Of a stretch of 62,970 nt of DNA, positions 29,676 to 39,268 are shown in pieces. The DNA is from Halonatronum saccharophilum DSM 13868 (GTDB lineage Bacteria; Bacillota; Halanaerobiia; Halobacteroidales; Halobacteroidaceae), in the NCBI RefSeq assembly GCF_000517025.1, contig NZ_KI912097.1, positions 609,943 through 672,912 on the forward strand, given 5' to 3'. The position numbers were made by a program, and so were the translations under genes. Numbering within the stretch: position 1 is the first letter of the stretch; each line of letters opens with the position of its first letter. The notes below the pieces were generated by a model, which saw only the letters and a list, made by a program, of their open reading frames with translations, had not been told where the DNA came from and did no database searches.

Positions 29676-31526
29676 ATGTTTAATAATTTACAACTAAAGC
29701 AGAAGTTGATTATGATTATGATCTTATTAAGTGTTATACCAGTTTTTATTTTCGGGGTATTTGATTACATAAGTAGTAGGTCTGCTATTCAAGAAAGGGT
29801 AATTGAAAGAAATAATATAGTGGTAGATGGAGTCGTAGAGCAAGTTAGAGTACTTATGGAGGATAATATTAGAGGATTAGAATTTTTAAGTAACTTAGAA
29901 GGTATAAAATCTATGAATTTAGAAGAGCATCAAGAGATATTTAATGAATATATGGATGGATATGAGCTGTTTGAACATCTCTTTGCAACTGATATAGATG
30001 GAACTATGGTAAGTTTGGATGTTGATAGTGAATATATAGGGGCTGATCTTTCAGGCAGGCAATGGTATAAAGAAGCTATAAAAGGAAAAGCTTTTGTTAG
30101 CTCATCTTACATATCTAAAGGTACTAATAAGCCAACAGTTACAATATCGCTTCCAATTTGGGATGAAGGAGAAGTAATAGGTGTCCTTGGTGGAGATATT
30201 AGTTTAGCTGAATTACAAGAGATAATATCAGGAATTACCTTAGGAGAAACAGGATATGTCTTTATAACTGATGACCAAGGGACTGCAATTGCTCATCCCC
30301 AATTTGAAGGTGCTGTCTTAACTCAAACCAGTGGGAGGGGAACAGAAGCAGTAGATAGAGCTTTGGCTGGAGAGAGTGGCTATATTATTTATCATAATGC
30401 CTTTGAAGAGGAGATGTTAGGTTCTTATAGTTCTGTCGAAGGTTTAAACTGGGTAGTAACAGCTCAACAGCTTACTGATGAAGCTTTTAGCGAGTTGAAG
30501 GCTCAATTATTTTATAATTTGATAACAGTTTTAGTAATCGGCTTAATTTCATCTTTAGTTGCGGCTTGGTTGGCTAAGCAATTTGTGGATCCTATTTTGA
30601 AGGTTGTTGATAGTATAGATCGTTTTGGGGAAGGTGATTTAACTGTTCAATTAAAAGATGATAGAAAAGATGAACTTGGGGATTTGGCTAGATCTTTTAA
30701 TAAGACTTCTCAAAATATTCAACTTGTTTTTAAGAGGTTATTGAGTACTGTTGAAGATTTATCAGCTTACAGCGAGGAGTTATCGGCTTCAGCTCAGGAG
30801 GGTAATGCTAGTATAGAAGTAAGCAATCAAAGGATTGAAAGTATGATAGCAAATATTCAACAGATATCTGCTATTAGTGAAGAGGTTAATGGGGTTACTC
30901 AAGAGTCTACTGCCAAAGTTAATTTAGGAACTAAGAACATTAAAGATATTATAGAGAAGAATAATAATGTTAACCATTCTTTTGTAGATGCTGTAGAGGT
31001 TATTAATGAGTTAGATACTCAGGCTCAAGAGATAGGAAAAATTGTAAGTTTGATCACTGATATATCAGAGCAGACCAATTTGTTAGCTTTAAATGCTGCA
31101 ATTGAAGCAGCTAGGGCTGGTGAACATGGTCGTGGCTTTGCAGTAGTTGCCGATGAAATTAGAACTTTAGCGGAAGAGACTTCAAATGCAACTGGAGATA
31201 TTACTGAATTGATTAATAATATCCAAAATAAAGCTGGATCTGGACTTGCATCTATTAAAGCTGTTAAGAGTAAAGCAAAAGATATGGATATGATTATTCA
31301 AAGGACTGGAGATATCTTTGGAGAGATTGAGCAGGCAATAGAGGTGACCGCAGTTTCTATAGAAGAGACATCTATTGGAGCTAAAGAGTTGGCAGGACAG
31401 AGTAGTAAAGTAATGAGTAGCTCTGAAGATATAGTTAATATGTCTGATGAGATAGCAAATTCTTCTCAGGAATTAGCGGTCATGGCTCAAAAGTTACAAG
31501 GTTTAATTGAAGAATTTAGGATATAA
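29676..31526 (+). CDS. Methyl-accepting chemotaxis protein, 616 aa
   Basis: ATG after GGGAGTGGGA. The N-terminal helix is at about 8-30 ([19 protein letters not shown]). The double-Cache sensor shows the classic [14 protein letters not shown] and [20 protein letters not shown] segments. A second helix (about 282-302), HAMP, and a signalling coil with the tip [20 protein letters not shown] (about 467-486) follow. Its signalling tip is closer to the family consensus than that of the receptor at 26997, so the two are paralogues, not recent copies. Ligand unknown; small organic molecules are usual for dCache domains. Confidence 0.95.
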   Translation: MFNNLQLKQKLIMIMILLSVIPVFIFGVFDYISSRSAIQERVIERNNIVVDGVVEQVRVLMEDNIRGLEFLSNLEGIKSMNLEEHQEIFNEYMDGYELFEHLFATDIDGTMVSLDVDSEYIGADLSGRQWYKEAIKGKAFVSSSYISKGTNKPTVTISLPIWDEGEVIGVLGGDISLAELQEIISGITLGETGYVFITDDQGTAIAHPQFEGAVLTQTSGRGTEAVDRALAGESGYIIYHNAFEEEMLGSYSSVEGLNWVVTAQQLTDEAFSELKAQLFYNLITVLVIGLISSLVAAWLAKQFVDPILKVVDSIDRFGEGDLTVQLKDDRKDELGDLARSFNKTSQNIQLVFKRLLSTVEDLSAYSEELSASAQEGNASIEVSNQRIESMIANIQQISAISEEVNGVTQESTAKVNLGTKNIKDIIEKNNNVNHSFVDAVEVINELDTQAQEIGKIVSLITDISEQTNLLALNAAIEAARAGEHGRGFAVVADEIRTLAEETSNATGDITELINNIQNKAGSGLASIKAVKSKAKDMDMIIQRTGDIFGEIEQAIEVTAVSIEETSIGAKELAGQSSKVMSSSEDIVNMSDEIANSSQELAVMAQKLQGLIEEFRI

Positions 31527-31536
31527 TAAGATCGGA

Positions 31537-31575
31537 GAATAAGCCTATCATCTTAAGATGATAGGCTTATTCTTT
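31537..31575 (+). terminator. Rho-independent terminator
   Basis: GAATAAGCCTATCATCTT pairs with AAGATGATAGGCTTATTC, then TTTG. It separates the chemoreceptor from the folate cluster. Confidence 0.8.
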
Positions 31576-31695
31576 GTTACTATATTAAAAATAATGCTAA
31601 GGCTTGAATTTTCTTTATAAAGGTTATATTATTTTATAGAGGTGTAATATTATTGTCTTAGTCTTATAGTTAAAATAATTGCAGGAGTGGTTAAA

Positions 31696-32283
31696 TTGAT
31701 ATTGATGATAGATAATTATGATTCTTTCACTTATAATTTAGTCCAATTTCTTGAAGAATTAGGGGAGGAATTGGTGGTAAAGCGTAATGACCAGATTGAA
31801 ATAGAAGAAGTTGAAAAATTAGATCCTGAGATTATAACTATATCTCCAGGACCATCTAATCCTACTAAGGCTGGGTTATCTTTAGAGATAGTAAAAGAGT
31901 TTAAGGGTAAGAAACCTGTTTTAGGTATTTGCCTTGGTCACCAGGTAATTGCTCATCACTTTGGTGCTAAAATAGTTAAGGCTAAAGAGCCTGTTCATGG
32001 TAAGGTCCATCCAATAGAACATAATAATACAGGGGTATTTAAAGGTTTAAATAATCCTTTGCAGGTTACTAGATATCATTCTCTGGTTATAGATAAAGCT
32101 ACATTGCCCCAAGAGTTAGAGGTGACTGCTGTAACATATGAAGGAGAGATTATGGGTATTAAACATAGGGAGTATTCCATTGAAGGGGTACAGTTTCATC
32201 CAGAGGCAATCCTTACAGAGCAGGGCCAACAGATATTGGAAAACTTTATCAAGAAAGTAAGAGGGGATAGAGAAAATGATTAA
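31696..32283 (+). CDS. pabA: Aminodeoxychorismate synthase glutamine amidotransferase PabA
   Basis: About 195 aa from TTG 31696, 8 nt after GCAGGAG; a GTG at 31687 overlaps the ribosome-binding site and is unlikely. It is a class I glutamine amidotransferase: MIDNYDSFTYN, the catalytic Cys in GICLGHQVIAHHFG, and His/Glu in VQFHPEAILT. It supplies ammonia from glutamine to PabB for 4-amino-4-deoxychorismate. The partner could in principle be TrpE, but the neighbours are pabB, pabC and fol genes. It overlaps pabB by 8 nt. Confidence 0.92.
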   Translation: MILMIDNYDSFTYNLVQFLEELGEELVVKRNDQIEIEEVEKLDPEIITISPGPSNPTKAGLSLEIVKEFKGKKPVLGICLGHQVIAHHFGAKIVKAKEPVHGKVHPIEHNNTGVFKGLNNPLQVTRYHSLVIDKATLPQELEVTAVTYEGEIMGIKHREYSIEGVQFHPEAILTEQGQQILENFIKKVRGDREND

Positions 32284-33619
32284 GGAGATAAAAACAGAAC
32301 TGAATGCTTTTGAATTATATACAATTTTTAAGGATGATAGTGATAGTTTCATCCTTGATAGTTCTTTACATAATGATTTGGGAAGATATTCTTTTATCGG
32401 GGCCAACCCCTTTAAGGTCTTAAAATTTAAAGATGAAGAGACAAACCCTTTAGAAGAGTTAAGATCAGAACTTAACAAGTATAAAGTAGATAACCATACA
32501 GAACTTCCTTTCATTGGAGGTGCAGTTGGTTATCTCTCATATGATCTTTGCCATTACATAGAAGATCTACCTAAGAGTGTAGTAGATGATGTGGCGATTC
32601 CTGATCTTTATGTAGGGTTATATGATTGGGTTTTGGTAGTAGATCACTTAAAAGATAAGGTCTATCTAGCTTCTCCTGACTTAGATTCTCAAATAGAAGA
32701 GGAGAAGTTAAGCAGTATCTTAGATAGAATTACTAAAGCAGAGGAGGAAGGGTTAAATCTTAGTCGTAGAAAAGAGGGATCTGAGCGGATAAAGATCAAA
32801 TCTAATTTTATTAAAGAGGATTATCTCCAAGCTATCGAGAAGATAAAGGATTATATTAGAGAGGGAGAGATCTACCAAGCCAATATGACCCAAAGGTTTA
32901 GTGGGAAGACTTCTCTTTCAAGCTATGATTTATATAGTGATCTAAGGAGAATAAGCCCAGCACCCTTTGGAGCCTTTCTTAACTTTTCTGAGGTAGATAT
33001 TCTCTCTAATTCACCAGAGCGCTTTATTAGTGTTAGAGATAGGGTTATAGAGACTAGACCTATTAAAGGGACTAGACCTAGAGGAAGTACACCAGAAGAG
33101 GATTTAAGGCTAAAAGAAGAATTATATAATAGTGAGAAGGATAGGGCAGAACTTTTAATGATAGTTGATTTGGAAAGAAATGACCTTGGGAAGGTATCGA
33201 AGACTGGAAGTGTGAGGGTTCCAGAACTCTTTAAGCTAGAGGAATATGCCAATGTACACCACTTAGTAGCTACAGTTAGAGGTGAGATTAAGGAAGAAAA
33301 GGACTTGGTTGATTTGATTGAGGCTACCTTTCCTGGCGGTTCGATTACCGGTGCTCCTAAGATCAGATCTATGGAGATAATAGATGAACTGGAGCCTACA
33401 GTTAGGAATGTTTATACAGGGGCGATAGGTTATTTTGGTTTTGATGGGAACTTAGATTTAAATATTGCCATTAGAACAATGGTCAAGAAGGGCCAACAGG
33501 TTTACTTCCAAGTTGGTGGTGGGATCACTTGGGACTCTGATGCCCAATCAGAATATCAAGAGACTTTGGACAAGGCAGGATCTATTATGAAAGCATTGAG
33601 GGGTTACTATGAAGAATAA
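32276..33619 (+). CDS. pabB: Aminodeoxychorismate synthase component PabB
   Basis: 447 aa, a chorismate-binding enzyme. The motif PIKGTRPRG, with Lys in place of the Ala typical of anthranilate synthase, marks it as PabB and not TrpE. ELLMIVDLERNDLG, FPGGSITGAPK and VGGGITWDSD follow in the usual order. It converts chorismate plus ammonia to 4-amino-4-deoxychorismate, the first step to p-aminobenzoate. It is coupled to pabA (8-nt overlap) and pabC (11-nt overlap). Full length, no defects. Confidence 0.93.
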   Translation: MIKEIKTELNAFELYTIFKDDSDSFILDSSLHNDLGRYSFIGANPFKVLKFKDEETNPLEELRSELNKYKVDNHTELPFIGGAVGYLSYDLCHYIEDLPKSVVDDVAIPDLYVGLYDWVLVVDHLKDKVYLASPDLDSQIEEEKLSSILDRITKAEEEGLNLSRRKEGSERIKIKSNFIKEDYLQAIEKIKDYIREGEIYQANMTQRFSGKTSLSSYDLYSDLRRISPAPFGAFLNFSEVDILSNSPERFISVRDRVIETRPIKGTRPRGSTPEEDLRLKEELYNSEKDRAELLMIVDLERNDLGKVSKTGSVRVPELFKLEEYANVHHLVATVRGEIKEEKDLVDLIEATFPGGSITGAPKIRSMEIIDELEPTVRNVYTGAIGYFGFDGNLDLNIAIRTMVKKGQQVYFQVGGGITWDSDAQSEYQETLDKAGSIMKALRGYYEE

Positions 33620-34379
33620 AATTTCATTTGCGAGTGGTTTAACTAAGTTTGGTATCGGACTTTTTGAAACTATTAAAGTTTATCAAGGTAATCCTTTGCT
33701 CTTAGAGGAACATTTAGATAGACTTTATTCTTCTCTTTCTAAGTTAGAAATTCCTTTTAAATTCGAAAAGGAGCAGTTGGAGAAGGAGATACTAGATTAT
33801 TGCCAGCCTTTAGATAATAAGGCTTTAAGGGTTACAGTCTGTGATGAGGGTTATAACTTTTCCCTTCGCGATATCCCTTATGGGAGAGATGATTACAAGA
33901 GGGGATATCGGGTGGCGTTGGCCCCATTTAAGCGGGGAGAAAGCCCACTTTATAATCATAAGACTGCTAATTATTATGAAAATATTCTAGTTAGAAGGGA
34001 TGCTTTGGATAATGGTTATGATGAGGTTTTATTTGTAAGGTATGATAATAAGGTCTTAGAAGGAACCACGACAAATATATTTTTTGTAAAGGGAGATTGT
34101 CTTTATACTCCAAAGGAAGACTTAGGATTACTTCCAGGTATATTGCGGGCCAAAGTTATAGAGTTGGCTAAGGGTTTGGGGATAGAAGTTAGGTTAATGG
34201 AGATAGATATCAGTGAAATCTCTAACTATGATTTTGCCTTTGCAACCAACAGTTTAGTTGATATGATAAGGATAAGATCGATAGAAGAGCTTAGATATGA
34301 TTCTAGAAATAAGATCTTTGATAAAATAAGAGAGTCATTTAATAAAAAAGCATATCCGTTGAAGTTAATTGATGATTGA
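33609..34379 (+). CDS. pabC: Aminodeoxychorismate lyase PabC
   Basis: 256 aa, class IV PLP enzyme (branched-chain aminotransferase fold). GLFETIKVYQGNPLLLEEHL opens the protein. The lysine in YNHKTANYYENIL is the likely cofactor-binding residue, and EGTTTNIFFVKGDCLYTP and GLLPGILRAKVIELA follow. It releases pyruvate from 4-amino-4-deoxychorismate to give p-aminobenzoate. D-amino acid transaminase is the family alternative, but the position directly after pabB supports PabC. It starts inside pabB. Confidence 0.88.
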   Translation: MKNKISFASGLTKFGIGLFETIKVYQGNPLLLEEHLDRLYSSLSKLEIPFKFEKEQLEKEILDYCQPLDNKALRVTVCDEGYNFSLRDIPYGRDDYKRGYRVALAPFKRGESPLYNHKTANYYENILVRRDALDNGYDEVLFVRYDNKVLEGTTTNIFFVKGDCLYTPKEDLGLLPGILRAKVIELAKGLGIEVRLMEIDISEISNYDFAFATNSLVDMIRIRSIEELRYDSRNKIFDKIRESFNKKAYPLKLIDD

Positions 34380-34520
34380 ACAGGAAAAAATAATTAATTT
34401 AAATATTTTCAAAGATATTTTAAGAATTTAATTAAATTTTCATTGAATAGTGGTTAAATGGTTTTTAAGGTTTTGATCTTAAGCTGAAAGCTGATGGCTA
34501 ATTACAAGGAGATGATTCTG

Positions 34521-35084
34521 TTGGATTTAGAGAAGATAGAAAGAGCAGTTAAAGATATATTGGAAGCTATTGGAGAAGATCCAAATCGTGAAGGTCTTAA
34601 AGATACTCCTCAAAGGGTGGCTAAGATGTATAGTGAGATCTTTGCTGGAGTAGGAGAGGATCCCAAAAAGGAGTTAGAACTCTGTTTTGAAGATGAAAAG
34701 TATGAGGAGTTAGTTTTGTTAAAGGATATTACTTTTTATTCTATGTGTGAGCACCATCTGATCCCTTTCTTTGGCAAGGCTTATGTGGCTTATATACCAA
34801 AGGGAGGAAAGGTAACAGGACTCTCTAGATTGGCTAAGTTGATTGAGGGGCTAGCTAAGCGTCTACAGCTACAAGAGAGGTTAACCAAAAGGGCTACTGA
34901 TGCCATTATGGAGGTCTTAGAGCCTTATGGTGTAATAGTAGTAATAGAGGCTGAACACATGTGTATGACGATGCGAGGTATGAAGCAAACTGGTACTAAG
35001 ACCATAACCTCAGCTGTAAGAGGAGTCTTTAAAGAAGATATTGGAGCGAGAAATGAAGTAATGGCACTGATTAATAGAGATTAG
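34521..35084 (+). CDS. folE: GTP cyclohydrolase I FolE
   Basis: 187 aa from TTG 34521, preceded by AAGGAG at proper spacing. An in-frame ATG at 34494 lies inside an intergenic word (GCTGATGGCTAATTACAAGG) seen upstream of other genes, so it is probably not used. Zinc and active-site residues appear in [20 protein letters not shown] and [37 protein letters not shown] is also typical. It makes 7,8-dihydroneopterin triphosphate from GTP, the first pterin step of folate synthesis. Confidence 0.93.
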   Translation: MDLEKIERAVKDILEAIGEDPNREGLKDTPQRVAKMYSEIFAGVGEDPKKELELCFEDEKYEELVLLKDITFYSMCEHHLIPFFGKAYVAYIPKGGKVTGLSRLAKLIEGLAKRLQLQERLTKRATDAIMEVLEPYGVIVVIEAEHMCMTMRGMKQTGTKTITSAVRGVFKEDIGARNEVMALINRD

Positions 35085-35109
35085 CTACTAGCTAAACTGG
35101 GGCTTTAAA

Positions 35110-35285
35110 AAGATAAAAAGTAAAGGGATTGACGCTGACTAAAGTCTGACAAGAGCCGACAAGATCAGGACAAGAGATTAAATAATTAAAATTAAAAAAG
35201 GTTTAGTCAGATTTTAGTCATCTCTTCTCTAAGACCTTATCAGCGCAGATGATTTTGTACTTAAGCTTTTAATCTTTTAGCTAAT
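35110..35285. repeat. Dispersed palindromic repeat, copy C
   Basis: The left arm GACGCTGACTAAAGTCTGAC...AGGACAAGAGATTAAATAA and the right arm TTTAGTCAGATTTTAGTC...GACCTTATCAGCG are imperfect inverted copies. It is close in sequence to copy D at 42330-42490. It fills the folE-folP gap. Confidence 0.65.
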
Positions 35286-35323
35286 AGCACAAAGCACACA
35301 GCTAATAACAAAGGAGGGGTATC

Positions 35324-36124
35324 ATGTTCGATTTTGGTAAAAAGACATACATAATGGGAATTTTGAATGTAACACCAGATAGTTTCTCTGATGGTGGGGA
35401 ATATTATGATATTGAGAGTGCGCTAAAGCAGGCAAAGGAGATGGTTGTTGAAGGTGCCGATATTATAGATGTAGGTGGAGAATCGACTCGACCTGGTGCC
35501 AAGAAGGTAAGTGTAGAAGATGAGCTTAGCAGAATTAAACCTGTGATTAAGAGGCTGGTAGAGGAGCTTGAGGTTCCAATTTCAGTCGATACCTATAAGC
35601 CTCAAGTTGCCCGTGCGGCTCTAGAGATAGGTGCTCATATAATAAATGATGTCTGGGGTCTGCAATGGGATGGGAAGATGGCAGAGGTAGTTGCTCAGTA
35701 TGGGGTTCCAGTTGTAATAATGCATAATCAAGATGGAACAGAGTATAATGATGATATTATTGTAGAGATGAAGAAATTCTTAGCTAAGAGTATTAAGATG
35801 GCTAAAGAGGCTGGAGTAGAAGATAAGGACATAATTTTAGATCCTGGTATCGGATTTGGCAAGACCTCTGAGCAGAATGTGGAGGTTATGGGTCGTTTGA
35901 GTGAACTAAAAGATCTTGGTTATCCTATTCTTTTGGGTACATCAAGGAAGTCAATGATTGGTAATATCTTAGACCTTCCTCCTAAGAAAAGGGTTGAAGG
36001 AACCTTAGCAACTACAGTTATGGGGATTATGCACGGTGTTGATATAGTCCGAGTCCATGATGTGAAAGAAAATTTAAGGGCAGCATTGGTTAGTGATGCC
36101 ATAGTTAGAGGATGGGATAGTTGA
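35324..36124 (+). CDS. folP: Dihydropteroate synthase FolP
   Basis: 266 aa, ATG after AAAGGAGGGG. A TIM barrel with all family signatures: GILNVTPDSFSDGG, DVGGESTRPGA, PISVDTYKPQVARAAL, NDVWGLQW, ILDPGIGFGKT and GTSRKSMIG. It joins 6-hydroxymethyl-dihydropterin pyrophosphate to p-aminobenzoate, so the pab and fol branches of the cluster meet here. Its stop overlaps the folB start (TGATG). Confidence 0.96.
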   Translation: MFDFGKKTYIMGILNVTPDSFSDGGEYYDIESALKQAKEMVVEGADIIDVGGESTRPGAKKVSVEDELSRIKPVIKRLVEELEVPISVDTYKPQVARAALEIGAHIINDVWGLQWDGKMAEVVAQYGVPVVIMHNQDGTEYNDDIIVEMKKFLAKSIKMAKEAGVEDKDIILDPGIGFGKTSEQNVEVMGRLSELKDLGYPILLGTSRKSMIGNILDLPPKKRVEGTLATTVMGIMHGVDIVRVHDVKENLRAALVSDAIVRGWDS

Positions 36125-36489
36125 TGGATAAAATTATACTAAATAATCTAGCTTTTTATGGATATCATGGTGCTTTGGCAGCAGAAAAGGAGATTGGACA
36201 GAAGTTCTTTATAGATATAGTTCTTTATACTGATATATCTAAAGCAGGAGATAGTGATAGATTGGAGGATGCTATAAATTATGCATCTGTTTATGATCTT
36301 GTTAAGAAGATTTGTACAAAGGAAAGGTATAATCTTTTAGAGGCTTTGGCTACTCAAATTGCTAATGGGATTTTATTTGAATTTCCTAGAGTAAAAGAGG
36401 TCTTAGTTAAAATTAAGAAACCAGAAGCTCCTGTTGATGGGATATTTGACTATTTCGGGGTAGAGATAAGGAGAGGAAGAGATGAATGA
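36124..36489 (+). CDS. folB: Dihydroneopterin aldolase FolB
   Basis: 121 aa from ATG 36124 (TTG 36121 is possible). Signatures are IILNNLAFYGYHGALAAEKE, GQKFFIDIVLYTD and the catalytic region ERYNLLEALATQIA. It converts dihydroneopterin to 6-hydroxymethyl-dihydropterin and glycolaldehyde. It overlaps folP and folK at its two ends, so translation is probably coupled through the three genes. Confidence 0.93.
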   Translation: MDKIILNNLAFYGYHGALAAEKEIGQKFFIDIVLYTDISKAGDSDRLEDAINYASVYDLVKKICTKERYNLLEALATQIANGILFEFPRVKEVLVKIKKPEAPVDGIFDYFGVEIRRGRDE

Positions 36490-36973
36490 GGTTTATCTTG
36501 GCTTAGGGAGTAATCTAGGTGATAAGGTCAAAAACTTAAAGAAAGCTATCAAGTTGATTGGAGATTTTTCTAAGACTGAAGTTATTCAGGTTTCAAAGCT
36601 TTATGAAACTGAACCTTGGGGTTATAAGGAGCAAGATAATTTCTTTAATCTTTGTTTAAAGGTAAAGACTGATTTAGCTCCTTATGTATTCTTAAAGGAG
36701 TGTCAAAGGGTAGAGGAGGTTTTAAAGCGAGATAGGAAGGTAAGGTGGGGGCCAAGGACTTTAGATATCGATATTTTGATCTATGAAGGTATAAGTTTAG
36801 ATGATGAAAATTTAACTCTGCCTCACCCACGGATTGAAGAGAGAGATTTTGTTCTTTGGCCCTTGTTAGATTTAAATGAAAAGTTATTGATTAAAGGAAA
36901 TACTGTAAAGCAGTGGGCGAAGGAAGTTGGAAGTGAAGGGATAGTTTCTAGCTTTGAGTTAAGGGAAATTTAA
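36482..36973 (+). CDS. folK: Hydroxymethyl-dihydropterin pyrophosphokinase FolK
   Basis: 163 aa. Signatures are YLGLGSNLGDKVKNL, YETEPWGYKEQDNFFNLCL, RWGPRTLDIDILIY and LPHPRIEERDFVLWPL. It uses ATP to activate 6-hydroxymethyl-dihydropterin for FolP. It is the last gene of the folate cluster and is followed by a strong terminator at 36992. A dihydrofolate synthase (folC) is not in this window. Confidence 0.95.
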   Translation: MNEVYLGLGSNLGDKVKNLKKAIKLIGDFSKTEVIQVSKLYETEPWGYKEQDNFFNLCLKVKTDLAPYVFLKECQRVEEVLKRDRKVRWGPRTLDIDILIYEGISLDDENLTLPHPRIEERDFVLWPLLDLNEKLLIKGNTVKQWAKEVGSEGIVSSFELREI

Positions 36974-36991
36974 AATTTAAAGTAAAGCTAA

Positions 36992-37026
36992 AAAGTTATA
37001 GGCAAATTTGTCTATAACTTTTTTTG
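36992..37026 (+). terminator. Rho-independent terminator after folK
   Basis: AAAGTTATAG and CTATAACTTT form a 10-bp stem around GCAAATTTGT, followed by a run of T. Confidence 0.85.
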
Positions 37027-37086
37027 CCACAAGAAGGTAATCTTTAAATTATAAAGAAATAATTATAAAATGATTAGAAGGTAAGA

Positions 37087-37185
37087 ATGACAATGAATAA
37101 GCTTGATGGAAGAGATTTGTTTAAGGAGAGTAAAGAAGTTAAGGAGTTTTCAACAGAGTGTAGATTGTGGGTCGTACAGAATTAA
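37087..37185 (+). CDS. Possible 32-aa peptide upstream of his operon
   Basis: A short frame starts at ATG 37087 after GAAGGTAAG. It encodes a basic peptide with MNKLDGRDLFKESKEVKEF and a single Cys and two Trp/Arg-rich residues near the end. It lies upstream of the his promoter (37205), so it is not a his leader peptide; it contains no His run. It may be chance. Confidence 0.2.
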   Translation: MTMNKLDGRDLFKESKEVKEFSTECRLWVVQN

Positions 37186-37204
37186 TAGTTTGGCTTTATT
37201 TCTC

Positions 37205-37233
37205 TTGACATCTTTAGTTGCCTATGGTATATT
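37205..37233 (+). promoter_or_regulatory. Sigma-A type promoter for the his operon
   Basis: TTGACA (37205-37210), 17-nt spacer, TATATT (37228-37233), about 50 nt before hisZ. No T-box or His-rich leader is visible between it and hisZ. Confidence 0.75.
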
Positions 37234-37282
37234 TTAATAAATCATCACTTTAACAGAGTAAAGTATTAAAGGAGGGGTTAAG

Positions 37283-38548
37283 TTGAATTTGAATAAATTA
37301 CAACGACCTGAAGGGACTAAGGATTATCTACCCCAGGTTGCAATTAAGAAAAGATACATAGAGGATTCATTATACCAAACTTTTAAAGGTTGGGGGTATA
37401 GAGAGATTATAACTCCCACATTTGAACATTATGATATATTATCGGCAGGTACTGAAGGTTTGCAGACCAAGATATATAAGTTTTTTGATAGGAAGGGTCA
37501 AATATTGGCCTTGAGGCCAGAGATGACTGCTTCTATTGCTAGGGCAGTAGCTACTAAACTAAAGGATGAGCCTTTGCCTCTAAGGTTATCATATCAGAGT
37601 AATGTCTTTAGATATGAGAAACCAAGAGCAGGTAGGTATCGTGAATTTTCTCAAGGAGGTATAGAACTCTTTGGAGTAGGCAGTCCAATGGGCGATGCGG
37701 AGGTTATTGCCATTGCAGCTAAGGCTTTAGAGGGTTCAGGTTTGAAGAATTTTAAGATAGATATTGGAGATGTAGATTATTTTACAGGAATTATGAGAGA
37801 AGGAAAATTAGATAAAGAGATACAGCTTAAGATTAGAAGGGCTTTATCCCAAAAGAATTTAGTAGAGTTAAAGGAGCTTTTAGACCAAACAGATCTTAAT
37901 TCTAAAGGAAAGGAAGCAATTCTAGAGGGTCAGAATTTAAGAGGTGGGTTAGAGGTTATAGAGAAGGCCAAGCAGTTGGTAGGAAATCAAGAGTCCTTAG
38001 AATCTCTAATTAACTTAGAAGAGGTTTATAAATACTTAAACCTTTTAGGTGTTAGCCAATATATCTGTATAGACTTAAGTGTAGTAAGGAGCTTTGATTA
38101 TTATACAGGAATTGTCTTTGAAGGCTATAGTGAAGACTTAGGTTATACTATCTGTGGTGGAGGCCGTTATGACAGATTGGTAGATAAGTTTGGCTATTCT
38201 ATTCCAGCTACAGGCTTTGCTATAGGAATTGATCGGTTACTATTATCTTTAGAGGAACAGAATTATCAATTTCCTATTCCTCAAAACGGGACTTTAGTTC
38301 TCTTTGATAGAGATAATAATGCTCAGGCTTTCTCGCTGGTAGATAAGCTAAGAGAAGAAGGAGAAGATGTGGAATTTGAGCTTTATAATAGAAGTCTAGA
38401 TCAGGTGATTGATTATAGTTTAGTCAAAGGGCTCAATAGAATATTAATCCTTGGAGATGTTGAAGGAAAGGATGCTTATCAGACTAAGGTAATTGAAGGC
38501 CAAGAGGTTATAGAAGTTTTGCTGGAAGGGGGATTAAAGGGTGAGTAG
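37283..38548 (+). CDS. hisZ: ATP phosphoribosyltransferase regulatory subunit HisZ
   Basis: 421 aa, TTG start after GGAGGGG. It has a class II histidyl-tRNA synthetase-like fold (RPEGTKDYLP, LRPEMTASIARAVA, YQSNVFRYEKPRAGRYREF, GGGRYDRLVDKFG, PATGFAIGIDRLL). It lacks the anticodon-binding domain of a true HisRS, its length fits HisZ, and it is directly followed by a short-form hisG. HisZ forms a complex with HisG and gives histidine feedback control. First gene of the operon. Confidence 0.9.
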   Translation: MNLNKLQRPEGTKDYLPQVAIKKRYIEDSLYQTFKGWGYREIITPTFEHYDILSAGTEGLQTKIYKFFDRKGQILALRPEMTASIARAVATKLKDEPLPLRLSYQSNVFRYEKPRAGRYREFSQGGIELFGVGSPMGDAEVIAIAAKALEGSGLKNFKIDIGDVDYFTGIMREGKLDKEIQLKIRRALSQKNLVELKELLDQTDLNSKGKEAILEGQNLRGGLEVIEKAKQLVGNQESLESLINLEEVYKYLNLLGVSQYICIDLSVVRSFDYYTGIVFEGYSEDLGYTICGGGRYDRLVDKFGYSIPATGFAIGIDRLLLSLEEQNYQFPIPQNGTLVLFDRDNNAQAFSLVDKLREEGEDVEFELYNRSLDQVIDYSLVKGLNRILILGDVEGKDAYQTKVIEGQEVIEVLLEGGLKGE

Positions 38549-39188
38549 ATTAACTATAGCTTTACCTAAAGGGAGAATGTTTGATCCAGTTGTGCAGATA
38601 CTACAGAAGGCTGGAATTGTTGGGAGAGATTTAGATGATAGTTCAAGGAAGCTGGTTTTAAAGGATGAAAAAAAAGATATTGATATTATCCTTTCTAAGC
38701 CAGCTGATGTACATACCTATGTAGAGCATGGAGTTGCTGATTTGGGTGTAGGAGGTAAGGATGTTCTTTTAGAGGCTAGGGCCAATGTAGCTGAAATCTT
38801 AGATTTGGGCTTAGGAGCTTGTAGGTTAGTAGTAGCTTTGCCTAAAGACAAAGGGATCACAAGTTTAGACCAACTTCCTCCAACGGGGATTGTTGCTACC
38901 AAATATATAAATGTAGCTCAAAGCTTTTTTGATAAGCAAGGGATACAGGTAGAGACGGTTAAGTTGAATGGTTCTATAGAGTTGGCCCCTATTATTGATT
39001 TGTCTGATATGATTGTTGATATTACTTCAACAGGAACGACCCTAAGGGAGAATAACCTAATTGAGATTGCTGAGATTGCCAAATCAACGGCTCGCTTAAT
39101 AGTCAATAGAGTCAGTTATAAGACCCATCATAATAGGATAAAGTATATTGCTGATAAAGTCGATGAAGTTATAAAGAACAATTCATAG
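38541..39188 (+). CDS. hisG: ATP phosphoribosyltransferase HisG (short form)
   Basis: 215 aa, GTG start overlapping hisZ by 8 nt. Signatures are TIALPKGRMFDPVVQIL, DLGVGGKDVLLE and the phosphoribosyl-binding DMIVDITSTGTTLREN. The short length, without the C-terminal regulatory domain, means it needs HisZ. It makes phosphoribosyl-ATP from ATP and PRPP, the first step of histidine synthesis. Confidence 0.95.
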   Translation: MSRLTIALPKGRMFDPVVQILQKAGIVGRDLDDSSRKLVLKDEKKDIDIILSKPADVHTYVEHGVADLGVGGKDVLLEARANVAEILDLGLGACRLVVALPKDKGITSLDQLPPTGIVATKYINVAQSFFDKQGIQVETVKLNGSIELAPIIDLSDMIVDITSTGTTLRENNLIEIAEIAKSTARLIVNRVSYKTHHNRIKYIADKVDEVIKNNS

Positions 39189-39268
39189 TTAAAAATTTTA
39201 GCTACTAGCCAGTAGCTAAATTGGCTGACGGCTGAAAGTTGATAGCTAATAAAGAGGAGGTTACAATT

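Noticed and set aside
31600-31700. Tetrahydrofolate riboswitch before the folate cluster
   Set aside because: The leader is short and A/T-rich; I could not find the conserved THF riboswitch core.
34494-34520. Upstream ATG start for folE
   Set aside because: It falls in a recurring intergenic word, and the ribosome-binding site lies downstream of it, in front of TTG 34521.
37000-37282. T-box or histidine leader upstream of hisZ
   Set aside because: No T-box AGGGTGG-type element, no run of His codons, and the promoter leaves only about 50 nt of leader.
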